Positions 18,562 to 31,016 of a stretch of DNA of 64,000 nucleotides are shown in pieces. The stretch covers positions 1,042,036 to 1,106,035 of the forward strand of contig NC_018258.1 in assembly GCF_000227135.1 (NCBI RefSeq), given 5' to 3'. Position 1 is the stretch's first letter, and the number at the start of each line of letters is the position of its first letter. The notes under the pieces are model-generated. The model was not told where the DNA came from, made no database searches, and saw only the letters and a list, made by a program, of their open reading frames with translations. Position numbers and translations under genes: made by a program. The stretch comes from Leishmania donovani (lineage: Eukaryota; Euglenozoa; Kinetoplastea; Trypanosomatida; Trypanosomatidae).

Positions 18562-20751
18562 CGCGGACTGCCTGCCGCCGTGCTTGTGTTGTGGAGGGCG
18601 CGGAGTGAGACAGAGGTGTGTCTACGCGACTCCTCGAACGCCAGGGAGTACTGCTTAGGCGTGGGATGACGGTGAGAAACGGATGACACGCCGCACTTCG
18701 CCGATGCGTGTTGGTTGAACCACGAAAAAAAAGAGAGAGGGCGAAAGAAAAGAAACGCGCCGCAATGTTGCGCCCTTCAGTGGCAGGAGGAGGAGGAACG
18801 GGCAGAGAACGGCAACGGAGAGGGGCCAATGCCACACAGCGCCAGCCCAGTCGAGAATGAAAAAAAAAGAAGAACAACAAAAAAAGAAACACCAACAACA
18901 ACACCAAACAGGAGAAGGAGCGTGCGCTGGTAAAGGTGGGTGGGCCAGGGTGGGGGGTGGGGAAGAGCAAGGACTACCTAGAGGAGGCGACGACAACAGC
19001 AGCAAAGAGCGCAAGTGAGGAGAGGGTGAGCGGCAGAGTCCGAAAACAACGTAGCAGATCACTCTGAAGAGGAGCCCGACGCGGAAAAGCCGGAGAGAAA
19101 CAGCAAAAGGACAAAACAAGTGAAATCAATGGATGCCTGCACAACAACAGCAACGCGCACACACACAGAGAAGAGAAGGGGGGAGGGAGGGAGGGAGGGG
19201 AGGGGAGGGGAGGGGAGGGGGGGGTCGAGACGCTGTCCACGGGACCGACGAGAACCAGCGAACGACGACCACGAACAAATAAGGATGGTGCAAAAGAAAA
19301 CGTCGTAGCGCGAGCGAGCAAAGAAGTCGGGGAGTAGAACCAACAACGCGGGCACGGGATTGCGGTGACGATGGTGTGATGGGAAAGGGGGGGGGGTGTA
19401 GGGCAGGGCACGGCAGGGGAATCTACACGGGAACAGAGGCACGGGCGGTCGACCAAGCCAAAGAGACGATCAGAGAGAGAAAGAGTAGAACAATGTGTGG
19501 CGGTGCCTCTTACAGCAGCGACGGAGGTAAGGCTATGCCAAAAGCACGCACTAGCCCCTCAAGCAAGGAAGGAAAGGGACCGGTTGGTCTGTGGGGAGCC
19601 CCCTTTTCATCCATACCCCGGCGCTAAGGTGTGGTGTTTTGCGTGAAAAGCGGGCCGATGATATCACAAGGATGGGCAAAAGACGAGAGAAATCAAATGA
19701 AAGAGAAGGAGCGCCTATCACGACTTACACGCCCCCCCCTCCGCAAGGCACGAGATAAAAGGCCGGAAGTTCTCCGCTGTTCCTTTCGTTCGCCAGGACA
19801 CGTTATCGCCGTGCCACCGGGTACCTCTGGGGCCCGGTGAAAGCTGATCAACAAAAGAAAAAAAATGACTCTTTTGTGTGATATACAGATAGAGGTAGAA
19901 CGCAGTACACACATACTAGCCCACCGATGGCGGATTGAGCGGGCTGCGATGAGCGGCAGTAGAGCGCGACATGCAGAAAAATGGTGCAGGGGGCAAAGAG
20001 GTAGAGAAGGCCGAGAAAGATGGTGAAGAGTCGCGGGACAAGTGGCATCGGAGCATGCAGAGAGAAGGGTAGGGACTTGGCGGGTGAAGGATGGTGTCGT
20101 CCTCTTTCTCGATCAACGAGTTTGTTCACTAACGCTCCGTGGGAAGTCCGGATCTTGTTTCTGTAACCATGAATCCGCCAACAAGCGTGCTGAGGTGGTG
20201 GTGCCCGCTTAGCCGGTTATATATTGCAGTTCGACCCGGAAGGGAAAGGAGCGCGCAAGGCGTTGAGCATGCTGACGTCGATTCAGCTATTTTGTAACAG
20301 CGAGAGAGGTGTGGGAGGCACGAAAGGCACCGTTCCCCCAATCGCGAACGAAAAAAAAAAATAGAGGGAGAGTGGCACCCACATGCGTGCGGAAATACAT
20401 CAGCCAGCCTAACAAACACTCAGACGCACACGTGAAATTTGGCAGCCACAAGCCTGATATAATGCCGCGTCGTAACGCGGTTCGCTCTCCACACGCGCGC
20501 GTACCTACCTGGCATGTGCATCGATCACACGCGGATCACTTTCCTTTTTTTCTACTCGGCGCCGGCATTCGGTTCCCTCTTTGTTGCGAAAGCGTTGCGC
20601 GAGTTTGTTGAAAGCACAAAAACACGAAAAGAGAATGATAACACCAGCGATGCGAAGAAACGAAAACTCAGCGGGAATAGAGAGAGAGCGAGTTATCCTC
20701 CATCATCCGATGGGCTGCGACAGGTGGGCGCATACGCGACTCGCCGTCTGC
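18562..20751. other. Intergenic region between PGFS and the 1049-aa gene
   Basis: 18562-19620 is purine-rich on the plus strand and contains the G-tract at 19178-19224. 19860-20620 is more mixed and belongs to the 3' flank of the prostaglandin F synthase gene. No ORF here has both an ATG and coding-like composition. Confidence 0.5.
19178..19224. repeat. G-rich (GGGA/GGGGA)n tract, G-quadruplex candidate
   Basis: The plus strand has at least nine consecutive G-runs of three or more separated by single A. This satisfies the usual G-quadruplex pattern with one-base loops. In the minus-strand transcript it is a CCCT-rich pyrimidine tract, which could serve as part of a splicing signal for the gene at 15412-18561. 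Confidence 0.85.
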
Positions 20752-21606
20752 TTAGAACTGCGCCTCATCGGGGTCGGGGCCGTAGCGTGAGTTCGTGTTG
20801 AGAGCGTCGATACTCATCACGTCCTCGGCGCCGAGCTCGAAATTGAAGACGTCCGCGTTCTCCTCGATACGCTCCTTGTGGACCGACTTGGGGATCGTGA
20901 TGAGATTCTTTTGGATGTTCCAGCGGAGGATCACCTGCGCGGCCGTCTTATTGTACTTTGCGCCGATTGCGGCGAGGATCGGGTTGGAGAGCAGCTTGCC
21001 CTGCCCTAGCGGCGACCAAGCCTCGACTTTGATTTGCTTGGCGTCGCAGAAGGCCCGCAGCTCGGCCTGATTGTTCAACGGGTGAAGCTCCACCTGGTTC
21101 ACCATTGGCGTCACCGTGCACATTGCAAGCACGTCCTCCAGATGGTGGATGTGAAAGTTCGACACCCCAATCGCCCGCACCTTCTTATCCTTGTAGAGCT
21201 GCTCGAAGGCGCGCCACGAGTCCAGGTACTTCTTGCCCTCTTTCGACACGATGTCTTTGCCGCGCGGCCAGTGGATGAGGTAGAGATCAATGTAGTCAAC
21301 ACCGAGCTTCTGTCGACTCTCCTCGAAGGCCGCGAGCGTGCTCTCGTAGCCTTGCTCCGTGTTCCAGAGCTTCGTCGTGATGAACACATCCTCGCGCGGT
21401 ACACCAGAGGCACGCAGCCCGGCGCCGACGCTCTCCTCGTTCTTGTAGATGGCTGCAGTGTCGATGTGGCGGTAGCCGGCACACAGCGCCCACTTGACGG
21501 CGTTCGCAGTTACCTCGCCGGCGGGGGACTGCCACACGCCGAGGCCGAGCTGCGGCATCTGGACGCCGTTGCTCAGCGTGACCATTGCCTTACCAACGCC
21601 AGCCAT
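20752..21606 (-). CDS. PGFS: Prostaglandin F2-alpha synthase (aldo-keto reductase, AKR5 type)
   Basis: 284 aa from ATG 21606 (MAGVGKAMVTLSNG) to TAA 20752, the full length expected for the Leishmania enzyme. The aldo-keto reductase signatures are all present: GYRHIDTAAIYKNEE near 45-58, the catalytic tetrad D49, Y54, K79 (ITTKLWN) and H112 (LYLIHWP), and the NADPH-binding IPKS motif with K240, S241 and R246. The known trypanosomatid enzyme uses NADPH to reduce prostaglandin H2 to prostaglandin F2-alpha and accepts other carbonyl substrates; it is cytosolic. The sequence agrees closely with what I recall of Leishmania PGFS (LmjF.31.2150). An upstream extension in frame has no ATG. The frame is intact with no missing catalytic residue. 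Confidence 0.97.
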   Translation of the reverse strand: MAGVGKAMVTLSNGVQMPQLGLGVWQSPAGEVTANAVKWALCAGYRHIDTAAIYKNEESVGAGLRASGVPREDVFITTKLWNTEQGYESTLAAFEESRQKLGVDYIDLYLIHWPRGKDIVSKEGKKYLDSWRAFEQLYKDKKVRAIGVSNFHIHHLEDVLAMCTVTPMVNQVELHPLNNQAELRAFCDAKQIKVEAWSPLGQGKLLSNPILAAIGAKYNKTAAQVILRWNIQKNLITIPKSVHKERIEENADVFNFELGAEDVMSIDALNTNSRYGPDPDEAQF

Positions 21607-21694
21607 TTTGTGAGAGTGGCAGTCAACGATTTGGGAAAAGGGAGAGAGAGGCAAAGGTGAAGCGTCACGTGTACGTGGTGATTGTGTGAGTGTG

Positions 21695-21806
21695 CTGCAC
21701 ATCACGGATTCCGTGAAGCACGTGCGTCGTGCGAAGATGTGTGTATGCGTGTTTATGTGTGAGACAGGGAGACAGGAGGAGGGACCAGGAGTGGAGAGCA
21801 GGCGGT
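21695..21806 (-). promoter_or_regulatory. Probable spliced-leader acceptor region of PGFS
   Basis: On the minus strand the nearest AG upstream of ATG 21606 is at 21696-21695. It is preceded by a C/T-rich stretch at about 21765-21805. A second pyrimidine block at 21632-21657 lies between this AG and the ATG but has no AG after it, so it cannot be the tract for an acceptor closer to the start. Confidence 0.4.
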
Positions 21807-24800
21807 AACGAGTAGAGCGTGCCTAGCCCTGGGGGTGGACCATGCGGGATAGAAGGCACGTGGTTGGGACAGCAGGTGATACACAATCGAGCGTTCGCGC
21901 ATGCTTTTTTACCGGCAAGCTGGTGAAGGTGCTGAACAGAAGCTCACAAACAACCCTGCAAAGCAGCACACGTTGTGCCTCCTTGAGGCACGCGATCTCT
22001 TCACCCGACCACAAAATATCCCCCCCCGCCCCCACCCCACCGCTACGGCCACGGACCCTTTCTAAAGTCACTCGGAGTATCACTGCTCTTGCCCAGCCTA
22101 CGAGGTGGTACCTACATACCGATACAAGCGAGCATCGACATGACATACTCACGCCCACGCATACCAGCGGAGGCTGTGAAAACGGCAACGCCAAAACGGT
22201 TCCTTTGATGAGCGTACCACACGCACACACGCGCGCACACAGGAGGAACAGCAAGGAGAAAAGAAAGGAAGAGAGGGAAAAGAAAACACGCACATATATG
22301 CGGAGGCCCATAGAGCATTCGCGCTGCTCCACACACACGCCTTCTTTCCTTCGCCGGCGTATGGGCGCAGAGTGTAAGGCTAGGAGTGAGGGAGCCTATA
22401 GAGACGAGTCAGGACTGTCGCCCCCGCAGGAGACGTATAGCCGAATAATCCGCTACGGAGGGTGTGCACAATCTTGCCGCTTACAAAGAGCCTTAAGACT
22501 CCGGGTGCTCGTTCGGAGCTCTATGCGTAGTTGTCTGTGCAGTGCTCACAAGAGTGCTGCCCCCCCCCCCCAATCACCCGTCCTTCGGGCCTTTCCTGGC
22601 TCACCTCGCGGAGATGTGAAGGGGCGTTGAATGGGTGCCACTGACTCTGAAACACGGGAAATCGTGGAAAAGAAAAAAAAAGAAAGAAAACGGACCGAAG
22701 GTGAGCAGCGGGAAGAACGAAGCGAAACACACAAATGACGGCTGAGCGAGGCGCACCAACACCAAGGGAACCGCGCGCTTGCGCCGGCCACCTGTGCTTC
22801 CCGTTAGCTCTGACCGTTTCAATGTGAAAACGAAGAAAAAAAAAACAACAGAACCCTGCGAAGGAGAAGCGCAGCACAACAACAAACTGGAAAAAAAAAC
22901 CTCTAAGACAGCAAGCAGGAGAACATGTACTCCTTTTGAAGCGACCACAGATCGTCGCGGGACGGGCTGTGGGAGAGGAAGAGGGAGAGAAAGGGTTGGC
23001 GCAGAGGAGGCACTAGGGCAGAGAGAAATCGGCAGACATCGGCCGTCACTGTCCAATGCACGCCTTCACCTCAATATACTGCGACATGTGCATTACCGTG
23101 TGCCAAAAAACGAAACACAACGAAAAAAAAAACGCCTGTAGACACTAACCGCCGCTGCAGCAGCAACACAGGAACACCAAACAAGCAAGCGAGTAGAGCC
23201 AAAGTCAGAGCACACAGAAAGGGGGTGCCAGATGAGAGGCGGAGGAGGCGCAACGAGGAGTGCGCCTCGTCTGCCCTCACAACAGCACAGGAACGCGGCA
23301 ACACACAGAAAAACAAACGCGCTGGCAGACGAAACATCCATTCAGAACACGAACAGCAGCAGGGGCCCCGCGCCGTCCTGCCGAGAAAAGAAGCGAGTAG
23401 CCGGCCCCGCCCCACAGGTGAGGGACAACACGTCAAAATCAAACCGTAGAAAAAGGTCGGCCAGCGCGGGTGCATCGATGCGCATGGGCCCGATACATGC
23501 GCAGGCACGACATACATCGAGACAAAACAGGAAGTGCTCTCGCAGAGCCACAGCTCGCATGCGACACTGTGTGGACATGCACCAAGGGGGAACGCGCAAG
23601 GTGACCGTGCAGAAAAAAAAAGGTGGAGAGAGAGGGGAAGGGAGGGAGGGTGCAGCGCCAAGCAGACAAACAACAACAACAACAAAAACAGCGAATGTGA
23701 GGAATTCGGCACCGGGACGCGAGCAGAGCGCACAAAGAGAGGAGACGCAGGCACATAAAATGAGAGCCGGCGAAGGTACAAGGGCGAAGCTAGAAAGCCA
23801 CCAAAGAACCAAGTACATCCTACTTGAAGAAAGGGAGCGGCACGGATCGGCTTCGGCGAGTGCAGCGGGATAACGATTCGACAGTCGTGGGGGCATAGGC
23901 CACGCGCTACTTTCAAAGATCTAAACGGGCAGTGAGGTTAGGATCGCCCGCAGTGGTGCTGACCGCTCTCCATGTCTCTAAAACTCAGTGACACCGAGTT
24001 GCGCGGAAGAATCAAGCCACAATCACACAGAGGGAGAGAGCGGAGTCGACAAGGAGAGGCTGAAGAGAGCAATGAGAGGTGGCGGCAACAAGAGCAGAAA
24101 AAAAAAGAACCAAAACAGATGATGAACACCGGCAACGAGAGAAACGAAGAAGAAAAAAAAAGGTGGGCCCATTTCCAGTAGCGCACAAGGGAAAATAAAT
24201 AGCAAGAGCCACATGATCGTCAAGAAAGCATACGCGATAGCATCGATGCCGCCGGGCCACGAGGACGGGCGGTCAGGCGCCAAGCACACCCACCGTCACT
24301 CATGGGTGCTGCCGAAAAGCGTCGAAGCGTTGTAAAATGTGCGCTCAACAAAGCCGCCACAGCCGCGCGGCGCACTGCACACCAGATCGCGTGTGTATGA
24401 GTGGGCGACTCGCTGTCGATGTCGCCTCTTTCCCTTTTTTTTTGCATGTGGGTGCGTCGTCTCTGCATGTGTTTGGTGATTACATCGTACACACACACAC
24501 ACACAACACAGCACAGGCCTGCACACAGTGGGTGACAGGGTCGGTTGACGAGATGGAGAGTAAAGGAAGCACGGAAACAAGTATGACACGGTTTCCTAGC
24601 CAGACATGGGCACATAAATCTGTCGCAGACGCATCGGTTGATGATCTGGGCGCCATGATGGGGGGGAGGAGCGGGACAGAGTCCAGCACCGAAAACAAGA
24701 AAGAGAAAATAACGTGCAAAGAGATAGAGGGGAGCAATCGGAGAAGAGGCAACCACAAACGAAAAGGGAACAGAGAGAGAGAACAGAATGGAGAAGCGTG

Positions 24801-26293
24801 ACGGCCGCACCACGAGTACAAAGACAACAACACCGACAGACGCTGACATCATACCAACAACGCGAAAGGCGGATGGGAGAAGGAAGAATGTGGAGAAGGG
24901 TGTCGTATTGGATTGGCACATCCTCTTCCGAGTACATCTATATATCTATAATACCCTGTCTGTGATGTGAGAGACTGAACAGCGGGTGATGGTGGTCACG
25001 TAAAGGAGGAAGGTCTGCGGTGCATCAGTGAGGAGGTGGAACCAGAAGAGGGGGGGGAGAAGAAAGGGAGAGAGAAAGCCGATTGGCGGAGCGGCTCAGA
25101 CATAAAGGAAAGAGAGGCCAAACTACGTATACACACACACGTGCCTATGCATACATGCACATACAACGTAAGCGAAGCACACGATGAGACGAGCCGAGCG
25201 TATATGTTACGAGGAAGACGAACAAGTCTTGCAGGCGCTGAAATACAAACATAGCGAGACGGAAGAGAAAGGGCGGAAAGCAGAAATGCACAAGTGAGAG
25301 CAAGTGTTGAATCACGACTTTTCGGTGTCTATAGCGTGCGGACTGCACGACGGCAGTGAGGGGTAGTGGCGGAGGAAAAGCAGTGCCGCAGATTGACGCC
25401 CTGATATCTTCCACTACGCTGGTTTCTTCTCTGCGGAGCGGCAAATGGGTCTCAGAAGCGGGCCCATCAACTCCGCGCTAGAGCTGCGAGAACGGCGTAC
25501 AAGGTAGGAAAAACGGAAGGCAGCGAAGGGCAACAAACGCAGCAAAAACTGCATAGATCATGCGAGACCGTGATGGACAGACAAGGCGCGGGAAGGGGGT
25601 ATAGAAGAGAGCACAACACAGAAACACGACTGTGACAACGTTGCCTTGCGCTCTGCCTCACAATGAGAGCGTGACGAGGACGCGAGAGAAGGCGGCGGCT
25701 GGGGGAGGAAGGAGAGCGAACAGAACAGAACGCAACAGAACATGGAGAGAGGTATCAGCGAGCCTTACCACCAGTCGAGCCGCTCCCCTTCGGTTGACTT
25801 CCTTTTTCCTTTACCCCACCGTCTCGCTGGATGGTCTTCGCCTTTTCTCTCTGGGGCGCTCCTAGGCATGATCCCCATCACACCGGCAGCACCACCGCGG
25901 GCAGCCGGTGACTTGAGCCTGCCGTGGGCGTTGGCGGGGAGTATAGGGGAGACGAGAATCCACTGTACTGAGCACGAGAAACGGCCGGCAGATTCTGCGT
26001 GCGACACACACACATGCGCATGATCAGCAGAGGTACCTAAGCAACGAAAACGAAAAAGAAAAAACGATGTGGTGGAGGGGGCCGAAGCCGACAGAAAAAC
26101 GGAGAGGGGTAAAGCGGATGCGGTGGTGAGAGAAGGCAGTCACCAGCCGAACAGAACCGCGGAGGGGAGGTGTGCGTGTGTGCGTGAGAGCAGACATGTG
26201 AGATTCAGCTGTAGGCTCCTCCTTTGCCTCTGTCATCCCCGGCGCGCCCTGTGTTCAAGCAACTGATGACGAGGGAGAGCAGCGGCTCGCCCG
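21807..26293. other. Long intergenic region upstream of PGFS
   Basis: 4.5 kb without a supported gene. 21840-22560 and 25740-26030 are of mixed composition. The rest is purine-rich on the plus strand with many A-runs. (CA)n occurs at 24489-24504. A 262-codon plus-strand frame at 21842-22630 runs against the gene direction and is biased, so it is not called. The part near 26293 is the 3' flank of the 825-aa gene. Confidence 0.45.
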
Positions 26294-28771
26294 CTAGCGA
26301 GGCAAGTGCTTCCAGACGGGTGACTCCACAAAAATGATTTCGGCCTCGGGGTCAAGGCCCAGCAGTTCGTGCACCGCCATGTTTGTCACCGTCTGCCGGA
26401 ACATCAGAGGTAAAGATCTGCACGCCACCGGAACGGTGTGTGGAGTCGGGCTCGTGTATGCGCAGCAGCCGATATGAGTGGATGGTAATGTGAATTCGAC
26501 TAGCTGCGCGCGCCAGCCATTCGCGTTTTGCGGCGACGGTGACAGACTTAGTGGTTGATAAATGCCACGGTTGTGCAGATAGGCGGCTGCTTGTGCACCG
26601 TGCCCGGCGCACCAACCTCGATAGCCGGCCGGCGGCGTCATGCTTGCGCGCGGCGACCCGTGATAGTGCACCGAAACGGGCCTCCTGCAGTCTGCGACTG
26701 CGGGGCTCACCTTCTGGTGCGCGTTGCTGCTGCCTCTGCCGGCACCACTTCTATACGGCAGCGAAGGTTCGATGCGCTGAGTAGGTCGCTCTTCCTGCAC
26801 GGCCGCCGCTTCGTCAACCTCTTTGGGGTCGGAGGGTTTCCACATGCCCGACAGAATACGCTGCAAGGCAGTCTGCTGCGACAGCGAGGCCAGGTTGCCC
26901 TCGCTGTCTCTCTCCGCGTCCGCATCTTCATCGCTGCCCGCGTCGTTCTGCACCACCACCTCGTCCCTGTGCGAGTCGGCTTCGCTGCGATGCGCCGTCG
27001 TACCGCAGCCTTCACGCTTTGGTGTGCTGGTGGGGGAAAGGCTCTGCCGGCGCTCGGCGTCTGCGTTGTCTTCGTCGTCGCTGTCGCTGCCTCCGCGAGT
27101 GCCGCCCGTTTTACCGCAGGGCCGGCTCTTGCCTGTCTTCTTCATCCACGCGAGCACATTCATCGTACGTTTGCGCTCGAGCGTGCAACGCTGGCCCGGG
27201 TGCGTGCCCGATGACGTCCAATAATCGTGGTCTTCGTCAGCGCCGCCCCCATCGTCCGACGGGGAGCTCGACACCACGGCGGCACCATCAAGCATGCAGC
27301 CGTACAAAGAGCTGACTTTTCCATGGTGCCATGCCGGTCTCTCATCGGCACCAGTCCCGCCGCCGTTCGGGTCGCTTTCAGAGAGAGGCAGGAGTCCTGT
27401 TGCGGAGTGAAAGGAGCTCTGATAGCGGCCACCTATGCCACGCCGACCAGCAGCACCCGTCCGGTGTCCCCCGGACGCGAGCGGGCTCTCTTCGTCGTCA
27501 CCATTCTTGTCGGTTCCGTACATGGATTTCCACACAGCCGATCCTCTGTCAAAGCCGTTTGTGGTGCTGCGGAGGGTGGCGCTGGGGCTCATGCTCATGG
27601 GCACCCGGAAAAGCGACTGTGGCAGTGACCGAGAGGTAGTCGAGAAGAAGGCAGACGACAGCGTTCGAAGAGAGCCCGCGTCGACAGCTCGGGAGCTTCG
27701 CTGCGCAGCGAGAGGCGAGATGTCGTCTGTGTGGCTGTCATGGAACCCTGCGATGCTGCCACTGCAGAGCTTCGAGAAGTCTCCCCGCTTGCCACTTGTG
27801 GCGACAACATCGCCGTTCGCTACGTTGAATCGACTTCGCAGCTGCCGCGAAGCGTCGCAGCTGTCCACCGTGCGCTGGTGACGATCACTGGGCGGTCCCA
27901 TGAGCAGCGGGGGATAGAAGTTTTCGGGGCTGAGATCCGATGGTGCGGTGCGCGCCACCTTGCGCTGCTGCTGGACCTGATATGGCGCACCGAATGGGAG
28001 CAAGGAAGAGGTACTGCTTGCCATGTGGTACTGTGAGTAGCAGCGGACTGTGGTGGGGCTCGCACTGCTACCTTTCGTGTGCTTTGGGGCAGCTTTGGGA
28101 CTGGCTCCCCATAGGAGCGGCTTCTGCGACTGCGGTGCGCAGCTGCTGCTCATATCCATATACTCTCGAAGAGTCCGGTCCGTCGTGCGCGGCACGGCGT
28201 TACTGCTGCTGTTGGCATTAAGCGAGTTACGGCGGAGCTCACTGGAGGGGCGGTTGAGAGGAAAACCTGTCCGACGGATCGCCGGTGGCGCTTCGCTGCT
28301 GACGCTCCAGTCTGGTAAGAAGTATTCGCCGTCGCTCGTCTGGGATCGCAGTGCAACCACAGACGGACTGGCGCCGATGGACTCGAATAACTGGCCTGCC
28401 GAGCTCGGAGCGTCGCCATCTTTGTTGACGGGCGCTTCCTGTGGCCGTGGCCTTCGCAGCACAGCGGCCACTTTTCCGCTTTCCGGACGGGACGGCGACG
28501 AAGACGACTTCTTGCGAGCATCCAGTTTGCCCGAATTTTGATTCGGACGTTGTCGAGCCTTCCCGCATGCGGCCTTCGCCTTTGTGGCGGCCTTGGCTTC
28601 CACAGCGAGTCGACCCGATTTCGACGAGCTGCGCTTCAGTTTCGGACTTCTCGGCTTGCTATTCTTGCTTCGCTTCGATGGCACCTCATCTCTACTGTGT
28701 AGCGGGACAGACGTAGCGCCAAAGTAGGGTGACGCGGACTCCTCTTTCGAGTGTTTCAGGTTTGCATACAT
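26294..28771 (-). CDS. Hypothetical protein, 825 aa, basic N-terminus
   Basis: ATG 28771 (MYANLKHSKEE) is the only ATG near the start; the frame opens further upstream without one. Residues 33-100 are strongly Lys/Arg/Ser-rich (SKNSKPRSPKLKRSSSKSG), which could act as a nucleic-acid-binding or nuclear-targeting segment. The bulk is Ser/Gly/Asp/Arg low complexity and probably disordered. The last 34 residues (HELLGLDPEAEIIFVESPVW and the end) are compositionally normal and may be the one folded or conserved element. No transmembrane helix, signal peptide or recognised domain was found. The function is unknown. Confidence 0.86.
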   Translation of the reverse strand: MYANLKHSKEESASPYFGATSVPLHSRDEVPSKRSKNSKPRSPKLKRSSSKSGRLAVEAKAATKAKAACGKARQRPNQNSGKLDARKKSSSSPSRPESGKVAAVLRRPRPQEAPVNKDGDAPSSAGQLFESIGASPSVVALRSQTSDGEYFLPDWSVSSEAPPAIRRTGFPLNRPSSELRRNSLNANSSSNAVPRTTDRTLREYMDMSSSCAPQSQKPLLWGASPKAAPKHTKGSSASPTTVRCYSQYHMASSTSSLLPFGAPYQVQQQRKVARTAPSDLSPENFYPPLLMGPPSDRHQRTVDSCDASRQLRSRFNVANGDVVATSGKRGDFSKLCSGSIAGFHDSHTDDISPLAAQRSSRAVDAGSLRTLSSAFFSTTSRSLPQSLFRVPMSMSPSATLRSTTNGFDRGSAVWKSMYGTDKNGDDEESPLASGGHRTGAAGRRGIGGRYQSSFHSATGLLPLSESDPNGGGTGADERPAWHHGKVSSLYGCMLDGAAVVSSSPSDDGGGADEDHDYWTSSGTHPGQRCTLERKRTMNVLAWMKKTGKSRPCGKTGGTRGGSDSDDEDNADAERRQSLSPTSTPKREGCGTTAHRSEADSHRDEVVVQNDAGSDEDADAERDSEGNLASLSQQTALQRILSGMWKPSDPKEVDEAAAVQEERPTQRIEPSLPYRSGAGRGSSNAHQKVSPAVADCRRPVSVHYHGSPRASMTPPAGYRGWCAGHGAQAAAYLHNRGIYQPLSLSPSPQNANGWRAQLVEFTLPSTHIGCCAYTSPTPHTVPVACRSLPLMFRQTVTNMAVHELLGLDPEAEIIFVESPVWKHLPR

Positions 28772-31016
28772 GGTGTCCACCACGAGCGACAAACAACGAG
28801 TTACTTCACGGATCCGACCGCGTACGCACGTAGGCTCTTCTGTTAGTTCGTGCGACAGGTGTGCGTAGACACCACCACAGGGAAGCAGTCGAAGAAAGAA
28901 AATGCCGCGCTCGGGAAGGGGAAGAGGAGGAGTGCGCCGATGCACACTGAGGCGTTGTGGCGCAGGGCGGCGAGAAGGGAACGCGGTCACGCGAGCGGAG
29001 CAGGTGAGGGAGGCCACATAACAGCAAACACAACAGCAAAGAAGAATAACCCCTTCTCTCTTTCTCTCGCCTCCGCCAGGCCCGACAGAACACACACCAG
29101 CAAAGAAAATTGCCCCTGCCTCCTTCGGTGTTGTTGGTGTTTTCTGGTGAATTCACAGAGCCGAGGGAGGGGAGAAGGGGGATGTGCGGGGCACGTGAGC
29201 GGATCGAGCGATGGGCACGAAAGAAAAAAGCTTGACGGTGCGCGTACGTGATACGGTGACGGTGGAGGGGAAGTGCGCACCACGTCCAAGGCAGAGAGAT
29301 GGGGAAATCAGGGAAGAAAGGGTAAGACTATTCACGGGCTCCAACGAACACGGAAGGTGCAGAGGGAGAGGCGAAAGAAACAAAACGAAATAACTTGGCA
29401 AGGAAGTGAGCTGTAAACACATGAGCCGTGGGTGACAGTTACTAAAAAAAAAACAAACAAACTCAACCATGAACCACCTCGCGCGCCCACAGACACTCGC
29501 GCACAACGGTGGAATCAACGTAGCACGAGAGACTTCAACGAAAAATAAAATAAAAGAGAAGGGCGAGGGAGGCGGAGAGGCGGACATAGAAGACTGGAGG
29601 GCTCAATCGGCAGGGGTGCGGCCGAGGAAGGAGCGGATGAAACACACAAAACACTCCACACGCCACTGCCCCTGCGGAGTTTGCTGAAAAGCGAAGCGGA
29701 GCGAGAAAGCAAGAAAGAAATTTGAAATAGAGATAAGCACATCGGGGCGGAGAAGCAAAGCAAGGCAGCGGTGACAGTGTGTCTGTGATGCACCCACAGG
29801 TACTCGCTCACATGCGTGCAGCACAGCGGAGTGCGAGGAAAGTGCGTATTACCTGCAGGCTCAAAAGAAAAAAATGAATACACACATACATAGACGATTG
29901 GACTCGCGAGCACCACACCAACAAAAAGGCAATGACGTCACAGCCACAGCGGCAGCGAGGCAGGGTCTCAACAAGCACGGTTCCAAGGGCAAGAACACAC
30001 ACAATCCGAAAGGAAAACCAAGCACAGAGGACTTCACGCAGGGAAAATGAAAGGGACGTGAGTAGATGCGCGCGAAAAAAAAAAACGTTGCGAGCCGCAA
30101 GACCATAACTTCTTTAGAGAAGGTGCACGTGATCGGACGAATTCGAATGAGAGAGCACAAAGAAAACAGAAAAAAAGTTAAAAGGAGGGGAAGGGGGAGA
30201 GCCGGAGAGGGAGCGCACCACGACAGCGCGCGCGGCGTAGCGAAGAAAATAAACTAGAGGGTGAGACAGGAGGGTGGGACGCGCATGCAGAGAAATCACC
30301 CGAAAACCGACGACAAGCCGAAGAGAGCGAGGGTGAGGACGGGAGAAGGAGGCGCGGACAACAACATGCACGGGAGGAAAACAAAGAGAGAGAGGCAGAG
30401 GAAAGAGCGCGCACACACACAAAACGAAAACGAAGATGATGAGCACGGGTGCCAATGGACCCGGCCAGCACAAAAACCCTAACGCCAAAATGACAGGGCG
30501 ATACACAGGAGGGAACGCACAAATGTCAACGAGCGTAATTCGGTCAAGTGATTGATGCAACACCGACACACAGCGGCAGAGCGAGAAGAGGGAGGAGCCG
30601 GATTCCGCTACACACACACACACACACGGATCGACCACGTGGAATATGACGTAGAGGCGTGCCGCGTGCTGGATGTGGTCAGCGATGACGTTTTCACGTC
30701 CCTTTCGACACGGAGAGCCCCTCCAGCACGCACGTGATGGCCACCCGTTCAAGTGCGTCTTCCTCCGGAAGTGCTTTAGGTGGAGTAGAAGGGCGTGCGT
30801 GCATGTGTGTAAGTATGTGTGTGTGTGCGTGTGTTCAGGAGGGAGAGAGAGAAAACGGACGTCGGTGAAAGGGAGCCGTGAGAGCATGAAGCAACGTCAC
30901 GGAACCATCGTGTGTCGGCGAAGTCGACGTTCTTGACACACGGTGCGAGCGTCATCATTACATGCACGACGCCACATTCGTGTATCATCTGCAAGAGTGA
31001 CGGCCCAGCAAGGGGC
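28772..31016. other. Intergenic region upstream of the 825-aa gene
   Basis: Purine- and A-rich on the plus strand, with (CA)n near 30610-30627 and a GT-rich stretch at 30797-30838. A mixed segment lies at 30630-30780. The splice acceptor of the 825-aa gene should lie within a few hundred nt of 28771. No gene is supported. Confidence 0.45.

Noticed and set aside
21842..22630. 262-codon ATG-initiated frame on the plus strand
   Set aside because: It opposes the gene direction, lies between called minus-strand genes, and its composition (Thr/His/Arg/Ser runs, Lys/Glu-rich middle from a purine run) is that of non-coding DNA.
24220..24921. Long hydrophobic minus-strand frame upstream of PGFS
   Set aside because: Composition follows the pyrimidine bias and includes a translated (CA)n repeat.
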